DNA of 64,000 nt, from NCBI GenBank assembly GCA_934503195.1, contig CAKSVM010000004.1, positions 1 through 64,000 on the forward strand. The letters run 5' to 3'. Within the stretch, counting starts at the first letter, position 1. The number at the start of each line of letters is the position of its first letter. The notes under the pieces were generated by a model, which was given only the letters and a program-made list of their open reading frames with translations, made no database searches and had not been told where the DNA came from. The DNA comes from an uncultured Eubacteriales bacterium (GTDB lineage: Bacteria > Bacillota > Clostridia > Oscillospirales > CAG-272). Of the stretch, positions 34,354 through 43,824 are shown in pieces. Position numbers and translations under genes: made by a program.

Positions 34354-36015
34354 TCACGTCCCCGTTCCGTGAACACTCATATACGCGCCGACCGCGCGGC
34401 TCGTATCCGCGTCGTATGTCAGCCATCCGTCCTTTACCGCCAGCTCTGTCAGATATCCGAGCGTACAGCTCCCGCGGCAGATCTCTCTCGTCAGCGCGTC
34501 GGTCAGATATTTGTTTGATCGGATATTCCGCGGAAGATCGTCATAAAGTATGGCATTGACTTTGTCGTTTATTGTCGCAAGTGACTTCAGTATACCGTCA
34601 ATGAGCTTTCCCCGCGCGATGGCGTGTTCCATAAATCTCTCGCTGAAATTCTTCTTATCGCAGAAATCAAGGAATCTTTTCGTCTCATCAGCGTCGAAAA
34701 CCACGATATGCGGTATATATCTTCCGCTCTGTACTCGGATATAATCGAATTCTTCGAGTTCCGACGTGATATCGCTTTTCCCGCTGAAAATTCCGCTCAC
34801 AACCCGCGAAAGCACCTCCGTCTCAGCTTCGGAAAGATTATCCGGCGTCTGATTCCATATTCCGTTATATCCGAAGCGGTAATGGCGGAACCCGTTTGTC
34901 TGGCAGTGATACCCGACTCCTTCGGGAGCCTTTTCAAACACTTCTGCGGCGACAACATCCCACCTCCCCTGATCCTTGCGCTCGGTCCGCCCCAATACCG
35001 ATTTCGGAGATCTGTCGCACAGGTCGTAGAGTTCCTTATAAAATTCCATCAGAAGAACCCATTTTGCCTCGTCGTATGTCACCCATCTGCCGTAAAACGC
35101 AGCTCCGGCTTCCGCGTATTGTTCCATGAGACGATCAGTGTTTTCTTCGAGCATCGACACAGTACGCGGAAGAATTTCAGCGTAAAAGGAGTTCAGCTTT
35201 TCCTGAGCTTCACGGCTGATGATCGGAAAATTTGTCTCATATCCGCCGCCGTTTTCTGTAAGCAGAGCTTCGCGGGTGAGATGTTCCAGAGTGTCTTCCA
35301 TATAAGGAAGCGCGACGCCAAGCTCAATCGCCAGTTCCCGCGCGGTGACCTGATTTTTGTAACAAACCAGAAAGATATTCTGATTTAGTTTCGGATCCAT
35401 AAGCGTCCACGGCTGTCCCATATTCCCCGGCCTGTCGCAGACATTCGTGTAGATGATCTTTTCGGGATTATAACTCCGCGAGCCGAATTCTCTCGCCATA
35501 TCCATGCCTTCTTTCAAAATATTTCTCGCGCGGCAAAGTCTCTCCTTTACCGCTCCCGCCGAAAGCGAGAGCGACGCGGCGATCTCGCTCACGCTCTTGT
35601 TTTCGATATAATAAGCGACAATTATATTCCGATATTCGTTCCCGATGAACGCGAGTTCTCGTCTGAGCAGTGAAAGCTGTTCTTTGCGGATTATCGCGTC
35701 AAGCGCGCTTTCACTTTCGTCGGCGGGTTCAGACTCATCGGCTTCGACGCAGATTTCAGCTTCACGCGTCTTATGTTTGATCTTCGCCCATCGCGCATAG
35801 CGATTTCGCGCGATCCGCCATACCCAAGCCGGAAAATTCACGGGAACAGTTCCGCGGTCAAGTGACAGAAGAATGCTGAACGCGATATCCTGTGTCAGAT
35901 CCTCCGCGTCGGCAACGCTTCCCGTCTTTTTGAGGCAGAAATAGAAGATCTTTTCCATGTAATTTTCCGCGAAGTCCGCGATCAGCTTTTCGGAGTTTTT
36001 AACTATATCAGCCAT
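34354..36015 (-). CDS. ECF-type sigma factor with a long C-terminal extension
   Basis: A 553-residue protein. The first 175 residues are an ECF sigma-70 factor: region 2 (YFCLKKTGSVADAEDLTQD, FPAWVWRIARNRYARW) and region 4 (YIENKSVSEIAASLSLSAGA, VKERLCRARNIL). Typical ECF factors end there; this one carries about 370 more residues with a winged-helix-like part near 235-290 (TARELAIELGVALPYMEDTL) and a large unrecognised domain. The extension could sense a signal in place of an anti-sigma factor, of which none is visible. AAGGCGAG precedes ATG 36015. It lies downstream of, and in the same direction as, two ABC half-exporters, its likely partners. Confidence 0.85.
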   Translation of the reverse strand: MADIVKNSEKLIADFAENYMEKIFYFCLKKTGSVADAEDLTQDIAFSILLSLDRGTVPVNFPAWVWRIARNRYARWAKIKHKTREAEICVEADESEPADESESALDAIIRKEQLSLLRRELAFIGNEYRNIIVAYYIENKSVSEIAASLSLSAGAVKERLCRARNILKEGMDMAREFGSRSYNPEKIIYTNVCDRPGNMGQPWTLMDPKLNQNIFLVCYKNQVTARELAIELGVALPYMEDTLEHLTREALLTENGGGYETNFPIISREAQEKLNSFYAEILPRTVSMLEENTDRLMEQYAEAGAAFYGRWVTYDEAKWVLLMEFYKELYDLCDRSPKSVLGRTERKDQGRWDVVAAEVFEKAPEGVGYHCQTNGFRHYRFGYNGIWNQTPDNLSEAETEVLSRVVSGIFSGKSDITSELEEFDYIRVQSGRYIPHIVVFDADETKRFLDFCDKKNFSERFMEHAIARGKLIDGILKSLATINDKVNAILYDDLPRNIRSNKYLTDALTREICRGSCTLGYLTELAVKDGWLTYDADTSRAVGAYMSVHGTGT

Positions 36016-36210
36016 TCTCTCGCCTTTCCAAAAGGATTTTTACCTTTCATTTATATAGTGTGCGATATCGCGCTGAGGTAACGGAAATTTTTTTGATCAA
36101 ATAAGCCGCACCCGAAAATCCGCATCGGCAGGCGATCGTGCCAATATTGCGGCCACCCGATGAATCCTGACTTTCCGGATGTTACGTTGGTACGTCTGAT
36201 TTACCCACGC
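36016..36210. promoter_or_regulatory. Leader region of the sigma factor gene
   Basis: About 195 bases with no gene. A palindromic GCGATATCGC sits at 36064-36073 and an AACGGAAATTTTTTTGATC stretch at about 36080-36100. No sigma-A consensus promoter is clear, so an ECF-type (self-activated) promoter is possible. Confidence 0.35.
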
Positions 36211-36256
36211 AAAAAAGTGTGATCTCAGACGCTTTTGCGAATGAGATCACACGTGT
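36211..36256. terminator. Hairpin terminator (repeat copy 3)
   Basis: GTGTGATCTCA (36217-36227) pairs with TGAGATCACAC (36242-36252); the loop is GACGCTTTTGCGAA. The A-run at 36211-36216 gives a T-run on the minus strand, ending the ABC transporter transcript. Confidence 0.85.
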
Positions 36257-36279
36257 CGATAACATAAGGACTTTCAGCC

Positions 36280-38040
36280 TCAATACCCCGAGGACTGCTG
36301 ACGGTATCTTTCGGCGTACCGACCGTTTCGCGCCATCAGCTCAGCGTGAGTTCCCTGTTCGGCGATCCTGCCGCTTTCCATCATGAATATTCTGTCGCAC
36401 ATCACGGCGTAGGCTATTCTGTGCGAGATTATCACCTCTGACCAGCGGTTCTCAGGAGCGAGAAAGTTCCTCAGAACGTCGATCTCGGCATACGCGTCGA
36501 GCCCGGAGGTCGGCTCATCAAGCAGTTTCACTTTTCCGCGCTGTAAAAACGCTCTCGCGAGCGACACCTTCTGATTCTCCCCGCCGGACAGCGATGTGCC
36601 GTCGTCGCTCACCGCTCTGCCGAGATTCCTGTTCAGATCACCGTCTAAGTGCCTTCGTATGCTCTCCGCGCCGAATCTGTCAAGCGTGTTCCAAAGCTCT
36701 TCATCTGAATGATTTTCCGTATCGCCGAGCCGTATTGACTCGGAGAGCGGCAGTTCATATGTCTTATAGTCCTGAAACACAACCGAAAAAACCCGGTATA
36801 ATGATTTTTGCGAAAACTTCGCCGCGTCCTGACCGTTTACAAGAATCCGTCCATCAGTCGGCTCGTACAGTCCGCAGATCAGCTTGATAAGCGTAGTTTT
36901 TCCCGCCCCGTTCTCACCGATCAGGGCGATTTTTTCACCGGGGTTTATACAGAAGCTGAGATTGCTGACTGCGTCTTTATCACTTCCATTGTATCTGTAT
37001 GAGACACTTTCAAATTCAATCATCGGAGGATTATTAAGCCATTCCGCGGGAATCTCCGCTCCGTCTCTCTCGTCGTTTTTCATTTTCAGAAAATCGAGCC
37101 AGTCGCTTATACGTATGCTCGCGATTTCACGGCTGAAATGCGTATTTATCGCGTCGTTCAGCGCCGAGTTGCATATCGCGATTATGCTCAGATAAAAGGT
37201 GAAGTCCGCGACCGTGATGCGGTCGCTGTTCAGGATGAAATAAATCACCGGAATGACAAAAATCAGCAGCTCGCGTATCGGTTCGAGAATTATCTGAGCT
37301 TTGCTCGTCTTCATCGAGTAGCTCATTTCCTCAAGATTCCACGCTTCGTTTTTCGCGTCGAATTCGCCGATAGTGTGCGGGAGCATACCGTGAACCTTTG
37401 TCTCCTTGGTGTATTCGCCTTTCGTCGAAATATCCTTGTAGTAATTCATCCGGCGTATCAGACCGGTTCGTTTTTTGTCAAAGTCCTCGTATGAGACAGT
37501 CCGGAATCCGTAAAAGAGTCCGGTGAGAGACGCCGCGACCGCAAGTAGCGGCAATATCACAGATAACCCGCATAATATAACAGCCGATGACACAAATCGG
37601 AATATCGCGCTTATAAGTACGAATAGTGCCACGGAAATATCTCCGATTTCCCCGGTACTCAGACGTTCCGCGATCGCGAGCTTTTCATAGAGCTCCGGAT
37701 CATCAAAGGCGTTGAGTTTAAGCTGACTGCATTTTCTGTAGAGCTTTTCGCGGAGCCTGAACGACAGCTCAGATGCGTTCTTTTTTCTTATGAGCGAAAA
37801 GAGGGAAGACATGAGCTTCTGAGCCAGCATGACAATGGCTACGGCTGATATGCAGACAACGAGCTGTTTTTCTGTCCCGTGGTCGCTTATCTGCCCAACC
37901 AGCTCTCTCTGCGCCGCGCTCAGCAGAAGCGGAAGCAGCATTTCGACTATCGGTATAATAAGACCGCTCCACAAAAACACTCTTGATGTGCCGCCGATGA
38001 TTTTTATCAGTGATATGATATCAGACATCTTTTTCTTCAT
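36280..38040 (-). CDS. ABC transporter half-exporter (second subunit)
   Basis: A 586-residue fusion of a six-helix membrane domain (residues 15-310) and an ATPase domain (350-580). Walker A is GENGAGKTT, the signature LSGGENQKVSLARAF, Walker B VKLLDEPTSGLD and the H-loop VIISHRI. Proteins of this build export lipids, peptides or drugs as dimers. ATG 38040 overlaps the stop of the upstream ABC gene (TGATG), so a heterodimer is likely. A shortened copy of its 3' end lies at 34054-34173. The neighbouring ECF sigma factor suggests expression under stress, perhaps for peptide or antibiotic export. Confidence 0.9.
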   Translation of the reverse strand: MKKKMSDIISLIKIIGGTSRVFLWSGLIIPIVEMLLPLLLSAAQRELVGQISDHGTEKQLVVCISAVAIVMLAQKLMSSLFSLIRKKNASELSFRLREKLYRKCSQLKLNAFDDPELYEKLAIAERLSTGEIGDISVALFVLISAIFRFVSSAVILCGLSVILPLLAVAASLTGLFYGFRTVSYEDFDKKRTGLIRRMNYYKDISTKGEYTKETKVHGMLPHTIGEFDAKNEAWNLEEMSYSMKTSKAQIILEPIRELLIFVIPVIYFILNSDRITVADFTFYLSIIAICNSALNDAINTHFSREIASIRISDWLDFLKMKNDERDGAEIPAEWLNNPPMIEFESVSYRYNGSDKDAVSNLSFCINPGEKIALIGENGAGKTTLIKLICGLYEPTDGRILVNGQDAAKFSQKSLYRVFSVVFQDYKTYELPLSESIRLGDTENHSDEELWNTLDRFGAESIRRHLDGDLNRNLGRAVSDDGTSLSGGENQKVSLARAFLQRGKVKLLDEPTSGLDAYAEIDVLRNFLAPENRWSEVIISHRIAYAVMCDRIFMMESGRIAEQGTHAELMARNGRYAERYRQQSSGY

Positions 38041-39818
38041 CAGCGGTCAACCCCTTTCTGATATAACGACGCTTGTAGCTTGTACATTTTCGCGTATTCG
38101 CCGTCACGCTGTATCAGCTCATCGTGAGTTCCCTGTTCGACTATCCTGCCGCGGTCAAGATATATGACCTTATCGGCGAGCTTTCCGACGCTGAGCCGGT
38201 GGGAAATAATTATAACGCTTTTACTGCCATGAAGCAGATTATCGGTTATGAATTTATTCTCCGCCACAGAATCGAGTGCTGAAGCGGGCTCGTCAAATAC
38301 CCTGCAAAGTCTGTTTCCGAATTCGCACCTCGCGATAGCTATTCTCTGCCATTGTCCGCCGGACAATTCCATGCCGTCGGGGTCATATTCGCGTCCGAGC
38401 ATTGTGTCAAGCCCATTTCTGAGCCTTTCGGTGTCAAGTCCGGAATTCTTGTAGACTTCGAATAACGCCGCGTCGTCAGAGGCGGCGTCCGGTCGCTGAG
38501 CCGAAAGATTTTCGCGGACAGAGAGCTTGAATTTATTGAAGTCCTGATAGACAACTCCGAACAGTTTATACAGCTCTGATTTGGAATATTGTGAATACGG
38601 CTTGTCATTAATGTAAATCTCTCCGCTGTCCGGTGTGTATAACCCGCAGAGCAGTTTTATGAGAGTCGATTTGCCGCTTCCGTTCCGACCGATAAGTGCT
38701 ATGCTCTCGCCGTCATTAAGTTCAAACGAGATATCCTTAAGCACAGTCTCGTTTTCATACGAGAATGAGACATGATCAAACCTGATATCGCATTTTTCGG
38801 GAAGCGGCAAATCCTCGCCATTCCGCTCGCCGTGAGAGGTTGACTCGGTGAACGACTCAAAGCGGCTGTAATTTTCACTGAGAGCCAGCAGATCTTTTAC
38901 CGCGTCGGATATTTCGCCCAACGCCGCGCAGAGCATCGAAAAGTTTGCCGTATAGAGATAAAAATCTCCGATAGTTATCTGCCCGATCCACGCGGCGCGC
39001 GCGATGAAGAATGATGCTGCTACCACCGCGGCTACCTCGATAAATCCCTGAAGCATGACAAGTCTCTGCTTCTTGCGTTCAAAATCCATTGATGATTTAT
39101 AACGGCAGGTGCAGGCCTTTTGCCAGCGGTCAATGAACTTTTCATACGCCGAAAAGAGCTTCAGCTCCTTTGCCGAGGAGGAATCTGTGCAAAGTGAGTC
39201 GTAGTATCCCACGGTATGATCTTCTTTTGAGAGCTTTTTACGTGATTCAACATCAAGTTCTGACAGACGTATTCCGATAATCACAATAAAAACCGCCGAA
39301 ACCGCGGCGATCAGAACGATTCCGAAGCTGTAAGCCGAAATTATCGCGGCGGAGCCGACAATCGTTATAAGCGAGGACAGAATGATTATCATCTGCCAGT
39401 TCAGGCTCCAGAGTGAAAGCTCGGTTTTCAGCGCGTCCTTTATCTGAGAAAAACGGCTTGATGAGTCAAAGCTTATCTGTTCGAGCTCCGAGACGCGCTT
39501 TACGGTATAGAGCGACATTTTCCGGTCGGACTCTCTGGCGAAACGATCGAAAACGATATACTTTGTCTTTGTGAGGAGACTGTAGGCTCCACGGACGACA
39601 ATGACGAGCAAAAGCCACAAGAAACAGTTTCTGACATTCGCGGCGGCGGTCATAGCGGAAAAGCTGTCAATAAGCCCGGAATACACTCTGGAACCGATTA
39701 TTTCGAGTACCGACGGAAGGATCAGAAAAATCATCCAGACAAGCAGCTTTGCCCCGCCAGTGAAGTTTATTTTATATGATAACGCTATATATCTGAGCGT
39801 ATTTTTGATTCGATCCAT
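38040..39818 (-). CDS. ABC transporter half-exporter (first subunit)
   Basis: A 592-residue membrane-ATPase fusion. The N-terminal 320 residues contain about six membrane segments (GAKLLVWMIFLILPSV, FLWLLLVIVVRGAYSLL, GIVLIAAVSAVFIVIIGI). The ATPase has Walker A GRNGSGKST, signature LSGGQWQRIAIAR, Walker B CRVFDEPASALD and H-loop VIISHRLS. The frame opens at 39914, but ATG 39818 has GGGAGAAG upstream and the longer start lies on the promoter, so 39818 is used. It is coupled to the next ABC gene. Confidence 0.9.
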   Translation of the reverse strand: MDRIKNTLRYIALSYKINFTGGAKLLVWMIFLILPSVLEIIGSRVYSGLIDSFSAMTAAANVRNCFLWLLLVIVVRGAYSLLTKTKYIVFDRFARESDRKMSLYTVKRVSELEQISFDSSSRFSQIKDALKTELSLWSLNWQMIIILSSLITIVGSAAIISAYSFGIVLIAAVSAVFIVIIGIRLSELDVESRKKLSKEDHTVGYYDSLCTDSSSAKELKLFSAYEKFIDRWQKACTCRYKSSMDFERKKQRLVMLQGFIEVAAVVAASFFIARAAWIGQITIGDFYLYTANFSMLCAALGEISDAVKDLLALSENYSRFESFTESTSHGERNGEDLPLPEKCDIRFDHVSFSYENETVLKDISFELNDGESIALIGRNGSGKSTLIKLLCGLYTPDSGEIYINDKPYSQYSKSELYKLFGVVYQDFNKFKLSVRENLSAQRPDAASDDAALFEVYKNSGLDTERLRNGLDTMLGREYDPDGMELSGGQWQRIAIARCEFGNRLCRVFDEPASALDSVAENKFITDNLLHGSKSVIIISHRLSVGKLADKVIYLDRGRIVEQGTHDELIQRDGEYAKMYKLQASLYQKGVDR

Positions 39819-39885
39819 TGTTGAAGCTTCTCCCGGATGCAAGTATTGAAAAAGGAAACTGACCGTGCGTATGTTTTCAAAGTAT

Positions 39886-39914
39886 ATTATACTACTATCG
39901 GCGGTGGTTGTCAA
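39886..39914 (-). promoter_or_regulatory. Promoter of the ABC exporter operon
   Basis: Minus-strand TTGACA (39914-39909), 17-bp spacer, TATAAT (39891-39886); full consensus. Confidence 0.88.
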
Positions 39915-39966
39915 GAGTTTTTTAATTTATGAGATTTTTATCGCCGCGACGATTGGCATGATATCT

Positions 39967-40752
39967 TCAGTTGAGCTTTCCGCTTTTCGCGTACTCTCCG
40001 GGCGAAACTCCGGTGAACTTCTTGAATGTTTTTGAAAAGTGGAACGAATCGTAGAATCCGACCTCGGCGGCCGTCTCGTCGATCGTAAGCCCGGAGAGGA
40101 GAAGCTGCTTTGCACGGTTTATCCGCACCATACGCCGGTATTCGCTCGGCGTGACGCCGAAGCACTGCCTGAAGAGCCTTTCGAGATTCGAGACGCAGGT
40201 CGACGACATCGCCGCGATCTCGCTTATCGGCGTGTTCAGCGCGCAGAACTCGTTTATATACCTGACGCTCTTGTCGATACGCGCGAGCGCGGCCTTATTC
40301 ACGTTCTGACGCTTTGAGATCGCAAGGTCGATCAGCTTGCAGAGGTTTGAAAAGCAGGCGAACTGCTTTGAGTCGTCAAGCGTCAGAAAATCGTTCATTA
40401 TATCGGTCACAAGCGTGCGGGATTCGGGTATCTCCAGCCTCTCAAAGAATTTCGGCGAATCGAAAAGTGGAGTCGGAATCCCGTTTTTCCGCAGAATGAA
40501 ATCTATCTGATAGTATTCGGTCTCGGGACGCCTGACATAATTTTTATAGTGAGATCCGAGTGGGAGATAGACCAGCGTTCCTTCGGTTCCGGTCATGGTC
40601 ATTTTGTCAAATTCGAATCGCTGCTCCCCGTTTATGTAATAGCTGAATCCGTCGGCGTCGCGCGACTGGCAGTCGTAAAGCGGGTTGACCCGGATGCGGT
40701 GAATACATCTTACGATCTCAATATTCAGATTCCGTACATTTGAAAGCTCCAT
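39967..40752 (-). CDS. AraC family transcriptional regulator
   Basis: A 261-residue regulator with an N-terminal cupin-like sensor (GFSYYINGEQRFEF, GTLVYLPLGSHYKNY) and a C-terminal double HTH (PISEIAAMSSTCVSNLERLF; LTIDETAAEVGFYDSFHFSK, then GVSPGEYAKSG). The frame opens at 40785, but GGAGG before ATG 40752 decides the start. It is divergent from the large sugar acid operon at 40920 and probably regulates it. Confidence 0.9.
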   Translation of the reverse strand: MELSNVRNLNIEIVRCIHRIRVNPLYDCQSRDADGFSYYINGEQRFEFDKMTMTGTEGTLVYLPLGSHYKNYVRRPETEYYQIDFILRKNGIPTPLFDSPKFFERLEIPESRTLVTDIMNDFLTLDDSKQFACFSNLCKLIDLAISKRQNVNKAALARIDKSVRYINEFCALNTPISEIAAMSSTCVSNLERLFRQCFGVTPSEYRRMVRINRAKQLLLSGLTIDETAAEVGFYDSFHFSKTFKKFTGVSPGEYAKSGKLN

Positions 40753-40775
40753 TTTCGCGCACCTCCACGAATACA

Positions 40776-40804
40776 ATTCTATCACAAACCGTGCATTTTG
40801 TCAA
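40776..40804 (-). promoter_or_regulatory. Promoter of the AraC gene at 39967
   Basis: Minus-strand TTGACA (40804-40799), 17-bp spacer, TAGAAT (40781-40776). Confidence 0.82.
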
Positions 40805-40856
40805 TGGCGGGAAAGCAATATTGCGATTCCTTACATAAATCGGCCGGATACATACA

Positions 40857-40885
40857 TTGAAAAAGTCTTTTGGGTGTGGTATTAT
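40857..40885 (+). promoter_or_regulatory. Promoter of the sugar acid operon
   Basis: TTGAAA (40857-40862), 17-bp spacer, TATTAT (40880-40885). It is 52 bp from the divergent AraC promoter, so regulator sites could lie between 40805 and 40856. Confidence 0.7.
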
Positions 40886-40919
40886 AAATAAAACAACTTC
40901 TCCCGAAAGGAAATATTCT

Positions 40920-43811
40920 ATGGAAAACGCAAACATTACCGCACAAAACGAGGAGACCGCCAGACTCCTTATGAACTACGACCGGACGATCGCCCTCTTA
41001 CGGTGCGGCGCGGACGATGAGTTGGTCGGCAGTCTCGCGTCGATTCTCAGAGACGACGGATGGTTCGTTCACGAGATATCGGACGAGAATTTCATGAAGC
41101 TCCGCGGCGAGCAGATCGGCGGGATAACGGTGATCTGCGACGGCGGAACGCTTTCGCCAGAGCTTGAGGAATCAGTGGAACGCTATCTCAACGAAAACGG
41201 ACGGCTCTTCATCTTCGGCGGTCCGCTCTTCGGAAACCACGATATAACAAAGCGGACTATGCTCCTTGAAGGCGTGAGTCCGCTCTACAAGACCTATACC
41301 GTCGATGACTGCGACACGTTCGAGACGCTCCCTCAGTCAATAACGAAAGCAAGGCTTTCGGGAAAGGTCAAGCGCGTGATCTGTCCGAGCGCGCGTCCTG
41401 ACGGAGCCGGGTTCGGGATGAACCGCAGATGCCGCCTGCTTCCACTCGTGAACGTCAGAAAGGAAAGCGGACGCGACGGCGGACGCCGCGGGGCGATCGC
41501 GTATTTCGTACTCTCGGACACGATCGGACACATGGTCTGCACGCCCGGAACGAGACTCGGAAACGTTTCGCCGATCACTCAGGGAAGCGTCGCGGCCGTG
41601 ATCGGAATGTCGCTTTCCGACGCGCTCGCGCTCGACGGAAAAGAGCTGATCTCTGACATGGCAAGGAGCCTTGGAACCGGGTTATTCCTCTTTGAGGCCG
41701 GATCCGAACGGTATGTGAGCCGTCCGGACGAGAAGATTGAGGTCGGAGCGAAGATCCTCTCGGCGTCGCGCGATTATCTCGGCGTCAGCGTCAGGTTCAG
41801 GCTGAATGGTGTCGAAAAGACTCGCGATGTCATGACGGTCGGACAGAATTACACGACGATCCGCGAGTCGTTTGACAGGCTTCCGGAGGGCGGATATTTC
41901 GTTGAGACCGAGCTTATCCTTGACGGCCGGGTCATCGATTCGGTGCGCGAGGAGATCTTCGTGACAAACGGACGCCACTCGTCGGATCCGGAGGATTTCA
42001 TTAAGGTGGAAAACGGGAATTTCAGGCTTTGCGGCGGGAACTGGTATATGTACGGAATCAACTATTTCCCGCTTCATCAGGTCAGCCTTGAACTCAACGA
42101 TTACTGGCGCGGCGCGTTCGATAAGTCGAATTATATTCAGTCCGAGGTCGAAAAGGATCTCGCGAATATCAAGAATCACGGCATGAACACCGTCGCGATA
42201 CGGATTGACAGCAACGCTTTCGAGAATGTCATCGATCCGCTGAAGGACTTCTTCTGCCGCTGCGCGAGACTCGGACTCAGAGTCATGATGAGCTTCTGCA
42301 ACATAACAAATCCCCTGTTCTTTAATGAAGCCGCGTTCGCGGAGTTCATGCGCCAGCTTGACGTCGCGGACGATCCGACGCTCTTTGCGCATGATATCTT
42401 CTGGGAGAGCGGCGAAGGATTCTCGATTGATATCCACGCCAGAAGGTTTTCCACAGAATGGGGAAAGTGGCTTTCCGACACCTACGGCGATCTTGAATCG
42501 GCGGCAAAGTCGCTCGGCGGACTCGATCACACAGCGTCGGGGCTTCTCATAACGCCGCCGAGAAGCGATTTCTCAAAGCGCGATCCGAAGCTCCGCGCGA
42601 AGATGACCGCCTACACGCGGTTCCTTTCCGACATGGTGAGCCGGAAGTGGAATAACGCGATAAGAGCAATGAAAAAGTACGACGACAATCATCTCTACAC
42701 GAACCGCGTCGGAAATTTCTCCGAGAATATTCCGAATATCTTTCTTTCGGGAGCGGCGAAGCATCTTGATTTCCTCTGCCTTGAAGCCTACGCGCTTACG
42801 CTCGACGACATCGGATTCTGCGCCTCGGCCGCGCTCGACCGTGCCGCGCATTATGTCGGCGGCGGGAAGCCGGTCACATGGGTCGAGTACGGAATAAGCC
42901 TTCCCGGAATGAGCGGTCTGGCGTTCGGAATGAAGGTTCTCTGGGACGGCGAAAGGAATTCTCCGCTCGACTGGAGGCTCGAGGAGCAAAGACAGTATCA
43001 GGAGCAGTTCAACAGACTCTTTAAGTTCTGCGTGTCGAAGGGAAGCCTTCCGTGGTTCTACGCCGGGGGATTCAGGTACACCGAGCACAGCGACTGCGGA
43101 TACACCGCGCCTGACGGCTCGGATCGTCCGGTGCTTGAGGAATATTCGAAGCTCGGCGAATGGTTCCTTGAAGATCGTCCCGAAAAGCCGATCGAATATG
43201 TCCGCGTCGACCCGGAGGGAGAGCATTCGAACTGGTGTCAGATTTTCTTCGGCGAGGGGACGTTCAGCAAATTCGCCTTTGACCGCGCGAGACTGATAAA
43301 CGGAAAGCCGCTCAAAGACAATCGCGTTCCGGGCGTCGGAATCAGGGCGGCAAAACGCGCCTTCGAGTCGGGCGGGATATTTGAGTTCGTAACAAAAGGA
43401 AGCGGAACGACATCGGCTGACACTCCGCTCGATCTCTGCGGCGACGCCGAGGGCGTCGGACCTTATAAGTATCTCGACGCCGAGTTCAACTTTGTGAGAT
43501 TCATCTCGGACGGAAGGGTTTACGAACCGGAAAACGGACGCGTCACGCTTCCGGCCGGAAAATACAGAATCGAGGCCGGAGTCGGGAATCTCGCGGCGGC
43601 GAAGTGGCTTGTCGGGGAGGATTCCGGAAAGGTCGCCGTGAGGTGCGGGGATTCGCTTCTGAGGCTCGAATCCGACGTACCGTATCTCGCGGACGGAATC
43701 GCTTCGGGTGAGATCGAGATAACCGAGAACACCGACCTCGCGCTCCGCGCCGTAGTCATTGGACGCGCGGAATTCGGCGAAATTTCAATACTTCGAATTG
43801 ATGTTCAGTAA
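40920..43811 (+). CDS. Clan GH-A-like glycoside hydrolase, cytoplasmic
   Basis: A 963-residue protein without a signal peptide. Residues 1-360 hold a glutamine-amidotransferase-like fold (GITVICDGGTLSPELEESVE, NGRLFIFGGPLFG) as found in beta-galactosidase trimerisation domains, plus a beta domain. A TIM barrel covers about 370-790: NWYMYGINYFPLHQ, YWRGAFDKSNY, MNTVAIRIDSNAF and PVTWVEYGISLPG, whose Glu is a candidate nucleophile; the C-terminus is beta-rich. This is a clan GH-A pattern, closest in feel to GH2/GH5/GH42 types, but the exact family is unclear. AAAGGAAA precedes ATG 40920; the frame is open from 40857. First gene of an operon with two solute-binding lipoproteins and keto-deoxy sugar acid enzymes. 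Confidence 0.72.
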   Translation: MENANITAQNEETARLLMNYDRTIALLRCGADDELVGSLASILRDDGWFVHEISDENFMKLRGEQIGGITVICDGGTLSPELEESVERYLNENGRLFIFGGPLFGNHDITKRTMLLEGVSPLYKTYTVDDCDTFETLPQSITKARLSGKVKRVICPSARPDGAGFGMNRRCRLLPLVNVRKESGRDGGRRGAIAYFVLSDTIGHMVCTPGTRLGNVSPITQGSVAAVIGMSLSDALALDGKELISDMARSLGTGLFLFEAGSERYVSRPDEKIEVGAKILSASRDYLGVSVRFRLNGVEKTRDVMTVGQNYTTIRESFDRLPEGGYFVETELILDGRVIDSVREEIFVTNGRHSSDPEDFIKVENGNFRLCGGNWYMYGINYFPLHQVSLELNDYWRGAFDKSNYIQSEVEKDLANIKNHGMNTVAIRIDSNAFENVIDPLKDFFCRCARLGLRVMMSFCNITNPLFFNEAAFAEFMRQLDVADDPTLFAHDIFWESGEGFSIDIHARRFSTEWGKWLSDTYGDLESAAKSLGGLDHTASGLLITPPRSDFSKRDPKLRAKMTAYTRFLSDMVSRKWNNAIRAMKKYDDNHLYTNRVGNFSENIPNIFLSGAAKHLDFLCLEAYALTLDDIGFCASAALDRAAHYVGGGKPVTWVEYGISLPGMSGLAFGMKVLWDGERNSPLDWRLEEQRQYQEQFNRLFKFCVSKGSLPWFYAGGFRYTEHSDCGYTAPDGSDRPVLEEYSKLGEWFLEDRPEKPIEYVRVDPEGEHSNWCQIFFGEGTFSKFAFDRARLINGKPLKDNRVPGVGIRAAKRAFESGGIFEFVTKGSGTTSADTPLDLCGDAEGVGPYKYLDAEFNFVRFISDGRVYEPENGRVTLPAGKYRIEAGVGNLAAAKWLVGEDSGKVAVRCGDSLLRLESDVPYLADGIASGEIEITENTDLALRAVVIGRAEFGEISILRIDVQ

Positions 43812-43824
43812 AGGAGAAAGATAA

